Assembly (NCBI GenBank): GCA_029262595.1
Contig: JAJCZB010000071.1
Span: 114,575 to 178,574 of the forward strand
Length of the DNA: 64,000 nt
From: Candidatus Babelota bacterium
GTDB taxonomy: Bacteria; Babelota; Babeliae; Babelales; Vermiphilaceae
Reading direction: 5' to 3'
This document shows positions 9,172-17,892 of this stretch, piece by piece. Position numbers and translations under genes: made by a program. The notes under the pieces are model-generated. The model ran no database searches, was not told where the DNA came from, and worked only from the letters and a program-made list of their open reading frames with translations. Within the stretch, counting starts at the first letter, position 1, and each line of letters begins with the position of its first letter.

Positions 9172-9227
9172 GCACGATGGCAAACTTGTATCCTTTATTT
9201 TTTGGATTTACAAGTTCGCCACCGTGC
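9172..9227 (-). other. Long intergenic stem-loop
   Basis: Two 19-nt arms (9172-9190 and 9209-9227) pair around an 18-nt loop. As minus-strand RNA all 19 pairs form, two of them G-U; as plus-strand RNA the same two become A-C mismatches. This fits a structure acting in the minus-strand transcript that runs through here. No U-tract follows, so it is more likely an mRNA processing or stability element than a terminator. Confidence 0.65.
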
Positions 9228-9240
9228 GGTGTCGACCAGG

Positions 9241-10200
9241 TTATTTGGTTGGGAAAAGTAGGCGATGGAACATATCCACAGCCATTTTCGGATTAGGTAC
9301 TTCGGTCTTTATCCTATCGGTGATCCGATAGAATTCAGAAGCGAAACCTGCAGCCAACGGTTCTGTTGTCAGAACACGTAAAAGCAACAGTCTTGCGTGA
9401 AGAGCTTCCTCACTCTCGAAGATAGAACCCTTTGTATCTTCCGCAATGGAAAGCATCAAAGGAATGGCTTGGGCAACTACAGGTGATGCATCTTCTTTGA
9501 TAGCATCGTGTAGTCGTTTGCCACCAACACCAAAGTCGCTAAGCTGCTTGAACCATGGGGAATTCACTAATTCCTGAGTCAAAGACAATTCACGAGGGAA
9601 TGTAATCAGACGCTTATTGCCTTTCTTGTCAGTATAGTATTCTCCACGGTTTGCCGCTGCAATTCGACTCCAACCGGCCTCTGCCATAAGTCTCGGCTTG
9701 CCGTTCGCTTTAGCTCCCATAACACCAAGCGACAGTAGTTCAGTCACAGCCATGTGAAGAACCAATGGTGGGTTCGAAGCTTCACTCAAACGCTGTACCA
9801 CTAGAGCAAGCCACAGGGCAGCGTTGGCATTATTCACGTTGCCGCTTGCATTGACCGCGTCTCTCACAGACCCTCGGAGTGAAGCTTCGACTAGTCCGAA
9901 ACTATGCTCGCATTTCGCAACGCGAGGTAATGGAAATTTGTTTGGCATCTGCTTAGCTTCATCGCAAAGGAGATCAAACAATTTGGGATGAGTGGTTTTC
10001 AGATGGTAAACATCTTGGCGCATGCGTTTGTCCCCATGAGGACACTCACCTGTTCCTAGCAAAACAGCGATGAGTTTTCGGCAAGCTTGAAAGGCCGCTG
10101 ACTGTTCACGTCGTTTATTCGGCTTACGCTTTTTACGTGCAGTTTTTGGAGCCGAATGGGAAAGAGCCTTGTTCTGTGAAATTTCTTGAACTGACGACAT
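9241..10200 (-). CDS. Unknown basic protein
   Basis: 319 residues. The first 50 are strongly basic (KTARKKRKPNKRREQ), suggesting nucleic-acid or protein-scaffold contact. The remainder looks alpha-helical with no recognised motif. Start set at the ATG with AAAGGAG seven bases upstream; an in-frame ATG 51 bases earlier would add a segment without a ribosome site. Confidence 0.8.
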   Translation of the reverse strand: MSSVQEISQNKALSHSAPKTARKKRKPNKRREQSAAFQACRKLIAVLLGTGECPHGDKRMRQDVYHLKTTHPKLFDLLCDEAKQMPNKFPLPRVAKCEHSFGLVEASLRGSVRDAVNASGNVNNANAALWLALVVQRLSEASNPPLVLHMAVTELLSLGVMGAKANGKPRLMAEAGWSRIAAANRGEYYTDKKGNKRLITFPRELSLTQELVNSPWFKQLSDFGVGGKRLHDAIKEDASPVVAQAIPLMLSIAEDTKGSIFESEEALHARLLLLRVLTTEPLAAGFASEFYRITDRIKTEVPNPKMAVDMFHRLLFPTK

Positions 10201-10237
10201 AATGTCTCCTTTGTTTATGAATGAGTGACTACCAATA

Positions 10238-10275
10238 GAAAACGCCTGCATCTCTGCAGTCGAAAAGGTACAGGC
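10238..10275 (-). terminator. Possible minus-strand terminator
   Basis: On the minus strand GCCTG...CAGGC with an inner CTGCA/TGCAG stem is followed by GTTTTCT. It lies just after the 28-residue ORF and before the 319-residue gene. Confidence 0.4.
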
Positions 10276-10290
10276 ATATGATTGAGATAC

Positions 10291-10377
10291 TTAGTACGAG
10301 CCGTGCTTTATGGTCACGGTCAACTTAGAGGGAACGGTTCGCCTGGGGCGAAAGAGTGTGATGATCTTTTTGAACAT
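10291..10377 (-). CDS. Tiny basic peptide (28 aa)
   Basis: ATG preceded by AAAGGAG, directly after the previous tiny ORF. The product is basic (FKKIITLFRPRRT). Only the ribosome site, the tight spacing and the shared direction support it; function unknown. Confidence 0.45.
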   Translation of the reverse strand: MFKKIITLFRPRRTVPSKLTVTIKHGSY

Positions 10378-10387
10378 GGATACTCCT

Positions 10388-10525
10388 TTATAGAGAGTTG
10401 TCGATATCCTCATAAAGTAGTGCGTGGTCTTCAGAACAAAATATTCGACCTCTGGATACGTATGTGTTTTCCAGTAGCGAATTTTTGCAAAGCAGACATT
10501 GTTTCTTTTTAGATGAACTATGCAC
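10388..10525 (-). CDS. Tiny zinc-finger-like protein (45 aa)
   Basis: Starts at GTG with GGAGG close upstream. Contains C-x2-C...C-x3-H (QCLLCK ... FCSEDH), enough ligands for one zinc. Part of a run of three tiny minus-strand genes. The opposite strand holds an open frame of 76 codons over this region, which I regard as a shadow. Confidence 0.55.
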   Translation of the reverse strand: MHSSSKKKQCLLCKNSLLENTYVSRGRIFCSEDHALLYEDIDNSL

Positions 10526-10532
10526 TATTCCT

Positions 10533-10572
10533 CCAAACAAAAAGGCCGGCACAAGTGAATGTGCCGACCTTT
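10533..10572 (-). terminator. Rho-independent terminator, minus strand
   Basis: Minus-strand AAAGGTCGGCAC / GTGCCGGCCTTT (12 pairs, one G-U, 8-nt loop) followed by TTTTTGTTT. It lies directly after the 49-residue gene and before the 45-residue gene. Confidence 0.8.
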
Positions 10573-10638
10573 GAATCGTCTCGCTATCCTGTCAAATAGC
10601 CTTTCAGTGTACCCCACTGAAATATCAGGGTCAATATC

Positions 10639-10788
10639 TTATGCTGCTTGTAATGCGGTTGGTAAAGTTCCTTCATGCATACGATTTACCACGATAGTGA
10701 TTTCTGCCTCGATACAATCAGCCAGGGATTGATCTTGTTCATGCAGAGCTAGGGCGTGTTCTACGTAAAGATCTGATAGGTATTCCAT
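10639..10788 (-). CDS. Small acidic protein (49 aa)
   Basis: ATG with GGAG eight bases upstream. Product is helical and acidic (MEYLSDLYVEHALALHEQDQ). It is the first gene of a short transcription unit with a clear promoter-like motif at 11008-11027, a structured leader of about 220 nt, and a terminator just behind the gene. Function unknown. Confidence 0.65.
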   Translation of the reverse strand: MEYLSDLYVEHALALHEQDQSLADCIEAEITIVVNRMHEGTLPTALQAA

Positions 10789-10824
10789 TTCAATTTCTCC
10801 TGTAACCAAATTGGATTTCAGCAG

Positions 10825-10962
10825 CCTGCCGGGTTACGTACGGCAGGCCACGAATTGAAAACCGGCTTGATACAACACGTACCGAGCCGGCTTCGTGTGT
10901 TCCTCGGGGCCTAGTGAGGAACACTGATACTGTAAAATGAAAACAACCTCTTGTTAGGAGGT
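10825..10962 (-). ncRNA. Structured leader RNA with four hairpins (candidate)
   Basis: Four inverted repeats lie between the promoter-like motif and the 49-residue gene: 10946-10962 (ACCTC/GAGGT), 10897-10924 (GTGTTCCTC/GAGGAACAC), 10862-10890 (CCGGCT/AGCCGG) and 10825-10847 (CCTGCCG/CGGCAGG). The last two loops both carry UACGU. No convincing ORF. It could be a riboregulatory 5' UTR or an independent small RNA. Confidence 0.5.
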
Positions 10963-11007
10963 CGCAGAGCATGAATGAAAAGAAGCCGAAACTCTATTAT
11001 TTCGCTT

Positions 11008-11027
11008 CATAGTATTATGCCACAAAA
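11008..11027 (-). promoter_or_regulatory. Promoter-like motif, copy 1
   Basis: Minus strand reads TTTTGTGGCATAATACTATG, identical over 20 bases to the sequence at 23920-23939. It contains an extended -10 (TGG-CATAAT). No strong -35. It would drive the structured leader and the 49-residue gene. Confidence 0.65.
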
Positions 11028-11047
11028 ACAGGTGTTTTTACACAGAT

Positions 11048-11728
11048 CTAAGCCGAAATGGCGTTCATGTGAGAGATGACGGAGTCCTTCAATTTGCCAT
11101 GCATTCCACTGTCGGGAACACGTTCGGCCCCTCCTGACTCTGGAGCTTCAGCACTGTTCGGATTATGCTCTGCCGGTTTCTCTTGAAGATTATCTTGATA
11201 CTGGCTTACGGCCGCGTTATCCATCAATAATTGCACAGGATTTGTCCCGGTATCGCCCGCTCCAAAAGATTCAGGTCCACTACCAAGAGCTGCTATCTTA
11301 GCGATGAAGGCCGCCGCTTTTCTTCGACCGCCCATTCCACCAAAACCGCCCATGAATCCAAGAGTGGACACCCCTTCACCTAATTGATTCGCACCCATAT
11401 TGCCTAGGAAACTTCCTGCTTCATTGAAGGCCATCATACGGCCCATATCTTTCATCATACCGCCGCCGGCTGGTTTTGTGACTTTTGGCAGAGCAGGTTT
11501 AGGAGATTGAACCTTGGGTTGGCGGTGTCCAGGCGTGGACGATGTTCGCATCCGTTGTTGTAGGGGCTTTACTGTAAGTTTCCCAGGCTGAGCTGCCTGA
11601 TTGGATCCCATAAAGGAGCGTAATTTCTGTTTTCCGCCGGAACTCATCGAACCTGGTGTACGTAGCATTGTTTTCCACCGAGAGGCGGCGTTTTTTACAT
11701 TGGCATAGTATACGTCGGCGAATTTCAT
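11048..11728 (-). CDS. Unknown Gly/Pro/Met-rich protein, probably virion-associated
   Basis: 226 residues. Basic, Pro/Gln-rich N-terminal 85 residues, then a Gly/Met-rich hydrophobic segment (around 85-145, many GGFGGMGG-like runs), then an acidic end. The layout resembles the 251-residue protein at 34843. It is the last gene of the 18908-11048 block and overlaps the preceding gene by four bases. Confidence 0.75.
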   Translation of the reverse strand: MKFADVYYANVKNAASRWKTMLRTPGSMSSGGKQKLRSFMGSNQAAQPGKLTVKPLQQRMRTSSTPGHRQPKVQSPKPALPKVTKPAGGGMMKDMGRMMAFNEAGSFLGNMGANQLGEGVSTLGFMGGFGGMGGRRKAAAFIAKIAALGSGPESFGAGDTGTNPVQLLMDNAAVSQYQDNLQEKPAEHNPNSAEAPESGGAERVPDSGMHGKLKDSVISHMNAISA

Positions 11729-12291
11729 ATCTGTTTTAGTCCTGTAAGGATTGATACGTAGGATTTCATCCTCCGTAACGTTATAGCTGCGGAGCGATCA
11801 AATTCATTTCCAGTAGCCGGAGAGAGAACATCTTTGGCGTGGAGTTTTCGAGTAGACAATAGAGAGCCACCTGCTCTAGCCACAACTTCCTGTAGGTGTT
11901 CATCATTCCGAATGGCACCGGCATCGATCGCCAGCTGCACTAATCTTCGATACTCTCGGCTTTGAATGTTGAACACCGTATTTTCGACTTCTTCAAAAGG
12001 ATCATCAAAAGTGATGTTCAAACCTGCTCGGTTTACTCTGCGTTGAAATTCTGCCGGCGTCTTTGTTGGGTCAAAAGGTGCCGCTAGATCAGAGATGCTC
12101 GGAGTTATGAAGAAATTCAGGTCCACTACCTTTTGGGATTCTGTTTCAACAGTGGTAAAGCGATTATCCAGATCCTGAGCAGAACGATCCGGATCTTTAA
12201 ACGATGACAACTTCTCGCTGCGTACGTCTCGCGCGCCGGCGGCATAATCGTCAAGGAAAGTATTCATCAGATCAAGAGATACGAACGGCAT
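11725..12291 (-). CDS. Unknown protein of the minus-strand virion-like block
   Basis: 188 residues, mixed alpha/beta, no recognised motif. Its start overlaps the stop of the 962-residue gene by one base and its stop overlaps the next start, so the three are likely co-translated. A structural or assembly role is inferred from the context only. Confidence 0.78.
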   Translation of the reverse strand: MPFVSLDLMNTFLDDYAAGARDVRSEKLSSFKDPDRSAQDLDNRFTTVETESQKVVDLNFFITPSISDLAAPFDPTKTPAEFQRRVNRAGLNITFDDPFEEVENTVFNIQSREYRRLVQLAIDAGAIRNDEHLQEVVARAGGSLLSTRKLHAKDVLSPATGNEFDRSAAITLRRMKSYVSILTGLKQI

Positions 12292-15179
12292 TAGGGGCCT
12301 CCCTTGTCTTTTATTGTCGTATGGAGTGCTTTCAACTCCTGGTGCATGTTGAATGTGTTTGTCTGAATCATATCTTGCATACGATTCTTACTGTCATTGA
12401 GTATAGGTGATATTTCTGTTCCCGCAAAGTGTGAGAGAGCGCCGAAGGCCAACTTAGTAGACAGTGTCTTATCGTTCTGCGCTTTCTGACGTACTTCATC
12501 AACAGAAATATCTTTCGACAACCCGAAGGTTTCAGGTCGGAAAGCTCCACCAGAAAGGAATTGATTCAGAGCTGTATCATCCTGGAATTCAAGACTAAGG
12601 ATATCGTTGTCATTAGCATCTGTGGTTCGACCGAACTTAAATTGGGAAGAAAGACCTTCGGCTAATTTGTCAATAACTTGATTTGATGCACGATCTCCAA
12701 GACCGCCACCACGAAGTCGGCCTGCAATGGATCTAGCGCTTTGATCTCCTGTATCTGCTCCGATCAATATGTTAGCTAGATTCGAGGCATCTATATCAAG
12801 ACCTTTGGTAAGGCCTGTTCCTCCAAATATATTTCCGAAGTTCTTCATCATCATGTTCTCTTGCATCACAGCATCAGTCATACGACGGGAAGCAATACTG
12901 GTAATATTACCTGTAATATCTTCAATGGTTCCGTGTTGCTGGGTTGGGTCGTAGAGGCCGTCAGATGTTAGACCTGCGGTGAAAAACCGTGTGAATTTCT
13001 TCAGATCACCAGTGCCGGTTATATCTTCCACACGAGATAAATTGCCTGCAGCATCAACACCAAAAACACCTCGATGTTTATTGCGGAAGAAATTGTTTCG
13101 AATCTCACTGACAATGTCTTCACCTTCTTCTTTTGAAGCATCGTCTAGAAGCGCTGCAAAATTCTTCTGGTTTATCTCAAAACCAACGTCAAACTTGGAT
13201 TCGATAACATCACCCATCCGGGTTATGCCTCTAGATCCAACTTTCCGGTCAAGACCTACAAAACCTAACATCGTGTTTCCGACTTCACGCGCAAAGCCAC
13301 CCGCTGTGCTAGTTCCTGCGAGGTCTATATCTTTCACTATCGTATCAAGGCTATTCGTGAGTACACCAAGGCGTCTATCTCGATCAGCACCGGTAAGCTG
13401 GGAGGTGACACTATTTGAACGCATCACTAATTGAGCACGAGCTGCATCAAGATTTCCTCCGGATGAGGCAAACACTTCATCCATCATCTGTTGGGCAGAG
13501 ATACCCGATCCCTTGGCAGCTGAGGCTGCAGCAGCCATCAACTCAGGGTTCGATTGTTCGAACGCAATACGTTCCATGACGGAATCTCCGCCAACAATAC
13601 CTCGATCGGTTATTCCTTTTCTTTGATTCTCAATGACAGAGAAGAGGGCGTTGGATTGAATACCGCTCATACCCATTTGTTGGCCGATGATACCGGCGAT
13701 ACGACGTCGACCTTGAACACCTCCACCGGTTATGGACGCCATGGGGGAATCCATCATTGTGGCGAAGTTTCTAACAAAAGCGGCAGGCCCAGTTTGAGAG
13801 ATAGCACGCTCGCTCATTGAAGCGTCAAGGCTGGCGAAAGGATTTGCTGCTAAATTCGCACCGGCCGTCGTCATTTGACCGAGGAATCCACCACCGGCAT
13901 TGGGTCTGCCGCTAGAAAACGCATTGATAAGTTGCATTTTTCCAAGTGGAGATTGCATGGCTCCAACATTAGCCTGCATCATTGTGCGGGCAAAATTGAG
14001 AGCGGCTTCATTTTCATCTTTACCACCGAAACGGAAGAGTTGATCAAGTGACAATTGGTTATTTTGGAATTGGCCGCGTACTGTACCTGCCATCTCAGCC
14101 AAAGATTGACCTGCAAGATTACCACTGATACCTACCTGGCGTCCAATATCACGACCTTCGCCAAAAGCTCGAATAAAGGACATACGACTCAGTCCGGTGG
14201 AAGCAGCTACACTTCTAGCCCGGCTAGCTAATTGGCCCATTGTTTGAGCTCCGCCTTCCAGCGGGCCTAGTTCTCGGACTACGTTTCCTAGCTCTTCGAA
14301 TGAAAGATTGAGATCTAGTGCTGCTTCACGCATCGCGCGGAAGTTTTCACGAAGACGTTTGTTATCGGTAACCATTTTATTGAGTTGCGGGGTACTTTCG
14401 ATATCCAACGTAGCCCCGGCAAGAGCTCCGAATTGTTTGGCTTCGATACCGAATGCCCCACCCTGGAAACGTTTCATTTCATCTTCGAGCGTATTTACGA
14501 TTCCTCGTGATTTTTCCATACTTGGAAGAAGGGATCCTCCCATAAGGTTGTTTCCAACCATGCGTCCAACTAAGGAGCCGTGAACACGCTGGTTTATCTG
14601 CTCGCGCTGGAGTTCAAATTCGAGTCCTGTTGCTCGTAGGACCTGAGGGACAACGGTATCTGCAAGAGCACCACCAGCTACACCGGCTATCATACCTAAC
14701 GGTGTCCCACTCATGAATCCGGCCATTCGAGCCATGGATCCAGGTCCGGTTCGAAGCGCTTGTAAAGCGGTGTCCTGGATGCCTGCACGGACGTTTGAGG
14801 CCATTACTTCACGCACATGGGTGTTTACCTCACCCCCGCGAAATTGTTCAAATGTCACAGGCAGACCGGCAGCGGCTCCAAGGGACTGTATAGGCGATAG
14901 ACCGACCATGGGCGTGCGGAGGGCTTGCATTCGCATATGCATGCCGGCAGATACATTTCCAGCAATCATGGCGGGTGCTTGAATAGCACTCATCAGAGAG
15001 CCTGCGGAGCGCATATCCCCACGAGCAACGCTAAATGCGCCGTGCATCGTAGCCGAACCGGCTTCGTAACTACCCCGCATCTTGTCCAGGAGGGCTTCTG
15101 ATCTCGATACGCTCTGTTGAACGTTAAAGAGCCCTTGGGGGTCGTTCGGGTTGAATGGTTGGAATGATCCGCCTGCCAT
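12291..15179 (-). CDS. Large Gly/Ala/Met-rich protein (962 aa), probable virion protein
   Basis: Long, mainly alpha-helical, low in Cys, rich in Gly, Ala, Ser and Met. Repeated amphipathic stretches and hydrophobic Gly/Ala patches occur (for example MAGFMSGTPLGMIAGVAGGALAD near residue 160). Such composition is typical of tail tape measure or internal virion proteins, but I see no diagnostic motif. Directly upstream lie two overlapping ORFs, an arrangement that resembles tape-measure chaperone genes. No strong Shine-Dalgarno precedes the ATG, so it may depend on the gene ten bases upstream. Confidence 0.8.
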   Translation of the reverse strand: MAGGSFQPFNPNDPQGLFNVQQSVSRSEALLDKMRGSYEAGSATMHGAFSVARGDMRSAGSLMSAIQAPAMIAGNVSAGMHMRMQALRTPMVGLSPIQSLGAAAGLPVTFEQFRGGEVNTHVREVMASNVRAGIQDTALQALRTGPGSMARMAGFMSGTPLGMIAGVAGGALADTVVPQVLRATGLEFELQREQINQRVHGSLVGRMVGNNLMGGSLLPSMEKSRGIVNTLEDEMKRFQGGAFGIEAKQFGALAGATLDIESTPQLNKMVTDNKRLRENFRAMREAALDLNLSFEELGNVVRELGPLEGGAQTMGQLASRARSVAASTGLSRMSFIRAFGEGRDIGRQVGISGNLAGQSLAEMAGTVRGQFQNNQLSLDQLFRFGGKDENEAALNFARTMMQANVGAMQSPLGKMQLINAFSSGRPNAGGGFLGQMTTAGANLAANPFASLDASMSERAISQTGPAAFVRNFATMMDSPMASITGGGVQGRRRIAGIIGQQMGMSGIQSNALFSVIENQRKGITDRGIVGGDSVMERIAFEQSNPELMAAAASAAKGSGISAQQMMDEVFASSGGNLDAARAQLVMRSNSVTSQLTGADRDRRLGVLTNSLDTIVKDIDLAGTSTAGGFAREVGNTMLGFVGLDRKVGSRGITRMGDVIESKFDVGFEINQKNFAALLDDASKEEGEDIVSEIRNNFFRNKHRGVFGVDAAGNLSRVEDITGTGDLKKFTRFFTAGLTSDGLYDPTQQHGTIEDITGNITSIASRRMTDAVMQENMMMKNFGNIFGGTGLTKGLDIDASNLANILIGADTGDQSARSIAGRLRGGGLGDRASNQVIDKLAEGLSSQFKFGRTTDANDNDILSLEFQDDTALNQFLSGGAFRPETFGLSKDISVDEVRQKAQNDKTLSTKLAFGALSHFAGTEISPILNDSKNRMQDMIQTNTFNMHQELKALHTTIKDKGGP

Positions 15180-15188
15180 AATATCGTT

Positions 15189-15542
15189 TTACTTGATTTC
15201 TGGAAGCTCGTCGATTTTCGGCATGATAACTGTCGGAGTACCGTGTTGGACAGTCACTTCAAAAGGTTGATTCATGATCTTGCGCATGTCCTCTTCCGCT
15301 TCATCCGCCTGCGTCTTACGCCGCAGCTTCTCTCCAGGGAACAACGCCTGCAGGAAGTCATTGTAGACCGCTTCAGCGTTACTTTTATCCAATCCGGTGG
15401 AAAGAATGCCTATTTGCGCATGCATGGCATCAAGTTGCATTTTCATATTGATGTGCCGAATGGCTAAAAGCTCAAGATACGCTGAATGGGTATGCGCTAT
15501 ACGGCCGACTACGGCATTGCCGTAGAATCCGTCACGCCACAA
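15189..15542 (-). CDS. Unknown helical protein
   Basis: 117 residues, alpha-helical with a charged section (KLRRKTQADEAEEDMRKI). The frame opens with TTG and no clear ribosome site, so the start is uncertain; an internal Met at residue 33 is possible. It lies between the 244-residue gene and the 962-residue gene. Confidence 0.65.
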   Translation of the reverse strand: MWRDGFYGNAVVGRIAHTHSAYLELLAIRHINMKMQLDAMHAQIGILSTGLDKSNAEAVYNDFLQALFPGEKLRRKTQADEAEEDMRKIMNQPFEVTVQHGTPTVIMPKIDELPEIK

Positions 15543-15559
15543 GCAACAACGGTACCAGG

Positions 15560-16294
15560 CTAGATCATTTCGAAAGGGTCGTCTATGTCCTCCTGGAGAG
15601 CTTGAGCGTATGCTTCGTTGAAATCGCTGAATTCTCCAAGGATCTTGTTTGTGATATTTGGTGGTAGTTTTTTAAGGCTGTTGAAACGATCTTTGTGGTT
15701 CTCCATCCACTCATCGATCATTTTGGCCCAATCATCTTGATGAGCAACTGCTTTTCTTTCAGGAATTTTCTCGAAATCAATAGGCTCAAACATGCGCTCT
15801 CCTATTTTCAGGAGGGAAAGAGCGAACCATGAGCAGGGGTGTCCGGTAAGAATAGCTATCTGATTGCCGAAATTATATCCAGCATGGTCTAGCGATCTCA
15901 ATACAATAGGCATTGTGTCGCCTGCAGGCGTAATTCTGAATTGAATGAATCCAGATAGGTGGGCTTTGTTAGCGACGTCTTCGAAAACACTTGCAAAACG
16001 TTTCTTTACTTTCCAAAAAGGTTTTGGCCCGTAGGAAGTTTCAATTATTCTGTTTTCGTCGTTTTCGGGTTCGTCGGGTTCCTTATTTGGATCCTCGAAA
16101 CTAGAATTTACCGGGGTCGAATCCTTCGTTGCAGAGGCCTTCTGTGTTTCCTGGTTGGGCGCCGCCCCCGTCTGCTCCGGCGAAGAAGTCTGGTTCGCTA
16201 CTCCCATGTCCTTGAGTTTCTTCTCCTGCTCCAACTTCTTGATACTCGCCGGGTTCACCATGCTCCCCTGGTTTTCCTCGTTCCAATTCCCCAT
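15560..16294 (-). CDS. Unknown protein with disordered N-terminus
   Basis: 244 residues. The first 85 are hydrophilic and probably disordered (Gln, Ser, Thr, Pro, Glu); the rest is globular. It has one of the strongest ribosome sites in the window, AAGGAGGTAGAC directly before the ATG. Its first 194 bases are also read in another frame by the gene upstream. Confidence 0.82.
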   Translation of the reverse strand: MGNWNEENQGSMVNPASIKKLEQEKKLKDMGVANQTSSPEQTGAAPNQETQKASATKDSTPVNSSFEDPNKEPDEPENDENRIIETSYGPKPFWKVKKRFASVFEDVANKAHLSGFIQFRITPAGDTMPIVLRSLDHAGYNFGNQIAILTGHPCSWFALSLLKIGERMFEPIDFEKIPERKAVAHQDDWAKMIDEWMENHKDRFNSLKKLPPNITNKILGEFSDFNEAYAQALQEDIDDPFEMI

Positions 16295-16649
16295 CGTCTA
16301 CCTCCTTCTTTGCATATTGATTTTTGTACAAGCTAGGGATAGGCGCCGGTTTGGCAGCATTGATTTCTATGTCCTTAGCCATTTCTTTCAAAGTTTCTGC
16401 AGCAGCCGGAGTTTGTCCTGACATGAAATCCGGCTCTCCGAAACTTATACAGATGTTCTGTTTGAGGATCAACACATTGCCCTTTATTCCGACAACATTG
16501 TATCCCCGAAGAAATTCGAAAGCTTCCCGTGCAGGGATAGGTACGAAATCTTTCAAAGAGAGTTCAGGTCTGTGTGAATCCCCATCAGGTTGGTAAGTAA
16601 AAGCAATGGGATCCATACCTACGTAACGGCCTTTATAATACGAAATCAC
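16101..16649 (-). CDS. Unknown protein overlapping the next gene by 194 bases
   Basis: 182 residues from a GTG with AAAGGAG upstream, overlapping the end of the 419-residue gene by 17 bases. The first 115 residues are globular. The last 65 are Gly/Glu-rich low complexity, read from the same DNA that encodes the N-terminus of the 244-residue protein in the +1 frame. Either the overlap is genuine overprinting, or the stop has drifted, or the two frames are joined by frameshifting. Confidence 0.65.
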   Translation of the reverse strand: MISYYKGRYVGMDPIAFTYQPDGDSHRPELSLKDFVPIPAREAFEFLRGYNVVGIKGNVLILKQNICISFGEPDFMSGQTPAAAETLKEMAKDIEINAAKPAPIPSLYKNQYAKKEVDDGELERGKPGEHGEPGEYQEVGAGEETQGHGSSEPDFFAGADGGGAQPGNTEGLCNEGFDPGKF

Positions 16650-17892
16650 GGTAACTCCTTTGTGGCACGCTATGCACCAAGTCATGAATGCACGGAAAGG
16701 GGTCCGCGAGACTGAAGGACCATCCGCACACTGCTGTTGGCAGCTCCTTCTGGAATCGTTGCGCCAGTACACTGTTTATTAGGCCGCCGTGATTCCATGG
16801 TATCTGATTGATGTTGTAGAGCAAGAGAGAGTCACCTCCATACAACACATTTTCTAGATTCTGAAAATCGAAAGTTTCCTGAAAGTTATTCAGCGTATAT
16901 TCGAATCTCGAACCATCTACACACTGGATGGAGTCCTCGTATTGACTTAGGTGGAGAATCCCTGCAACCGTGGCCTCTAAATTCCTCGAATCTCGGATGA
17001 AAGTCATCGGTTGATCTTCAACCTTATATTCTCCCACCTGACGGAGGCTCGAAAGCGCCGAGCTAGGGATGTTCAGATATAAGTTTTCAATAATTTGAGG
17101 GTCGAATTCGAGGGTGGTTCCGTTCATAGGTATCTCCAGAGGTATTGTGTGGTTTTCTGCTAGTTCTTTAATCGCCCAGCCGCCGATGGTCTCCAATTCT
17201 GGACGTGAGATGTATTCTTTTCTATCAGTGAGCTTTATTTCCAGATTGAAACGGTAATCCTGGGCAATCTCGAAAATTTCATTCTTATCAGGCCACACCA
17301 GATAGTGCTGTAAGGAATCGTTCAACCAAGGCAACCGCCGTAAATAGGCACCATTGTATACTTGCCAGCGACTTTTTATTACCGAAGCTGGCCGGCTGAA
17401 CATGGGACTCTTTTCTCCACCGCTCCAATTGATGGCCGGTGGAAGATTACGTTTGAAAACGGTCATATCGAGAAAGACTAAGGCTGCCCAAAAGGGAGAT
17501 AGCTTCTTCTCCAACTTTTTCATTTCTTTCCAGAGCGTAGTGTAGTCGTATCCGCTCTCAGATTTCTCGATGCTCCGTAATCTCGCGAAGGGGCATAGTT
17601 CGTCGACCGCCCACTTGCGAATATGCGCGCATACTTTCATGAAACGTTCTCGTCGGAAATATTTCCAATCAGCCCCAAGGCACTTACCCGCATCGTTCGT
17701 GAAACAATACTTGATAAACGCCGACATCCATCCTGTACGGGTGTGGAAAGTAGATCCCCTCATTTCGTAGGGTATCATGGCGTCTAAATGCGATTTTTTC
17801 GGGCTATCATCAGCTTCTTCTTGAGTGTAGCCCTGTTTCAAACCCACTGCTGCTAACAATGGATCCACTTCCCGGTTCTTTTTCTTCGGCAT
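16633..17892 (-). CDS. Unknown protein (419 aa)
   Basis: Globular, Trp- and Tyr-containing protein without a recognised motif. Overlaps its upstream neighbour by one base and its downstream neighbour by 17 bases. It may be structural, judged only from the block it belongs to. Confidence 0.78.
   Translation of the reverse strand: MPKKKNREVDPLLAAVGLKQGYTQEEADDSPKKSHLDAMIPYEMRGSTFHTRTGWMSAFIKYCFTNDAGKCLGADWKYFRRERFMKVCAHIRKWAVDELCPFARLRSIEKSESGYDYTTLWKEMKKLEKKLSPFWAALVFLDMTVFKRNLPPAINWSGGEKSPMFSRPASVIKSRWQVYNGAYLRRLPWLNDSLQHYLVWPDKNEIFEIAQDYRFNLEIKLTDRKEYISRPELETIGGWAIKELAENHTIPLEIPMNGTTLEFDPQIIENLYLNIPSSALSSLRQVGEYKVEDQPMTFIRDSRNLEATVAGILHLSQYEDSIQCVDGSRFEYTLNNFQETFDFQNLENVLYGGDSLLLYNINQIPWNHGGLINSVLAQRFQKELPTAVCGWSFSLADPFPCIHDLVHSVPQRSYRDFVL

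Noticed and set aside
10282..10512. Plus-strand open frame of 76 codons
   Set aside because: It lies opposite two tiny minus-strand genes with good ribosome sites and a terminator, and lacks its own site.
10790..10972. Minus-strand frame of 60 codons in the structured leader
   Set aside because: No ribosome site, spans the hairpins, composition not protein-like.
11777..11786. Another TATAACGTT on the minus strand
   Set aside because: Falls within coding sequence of the 188-residue gene, not followed by a start; likely chance.
13268..14982. Several plus-strand frames opposite the 962-residue gene
   Set aside because: Shadows without ribosome sites; the minus frame is continuous and coupled to neighbours.
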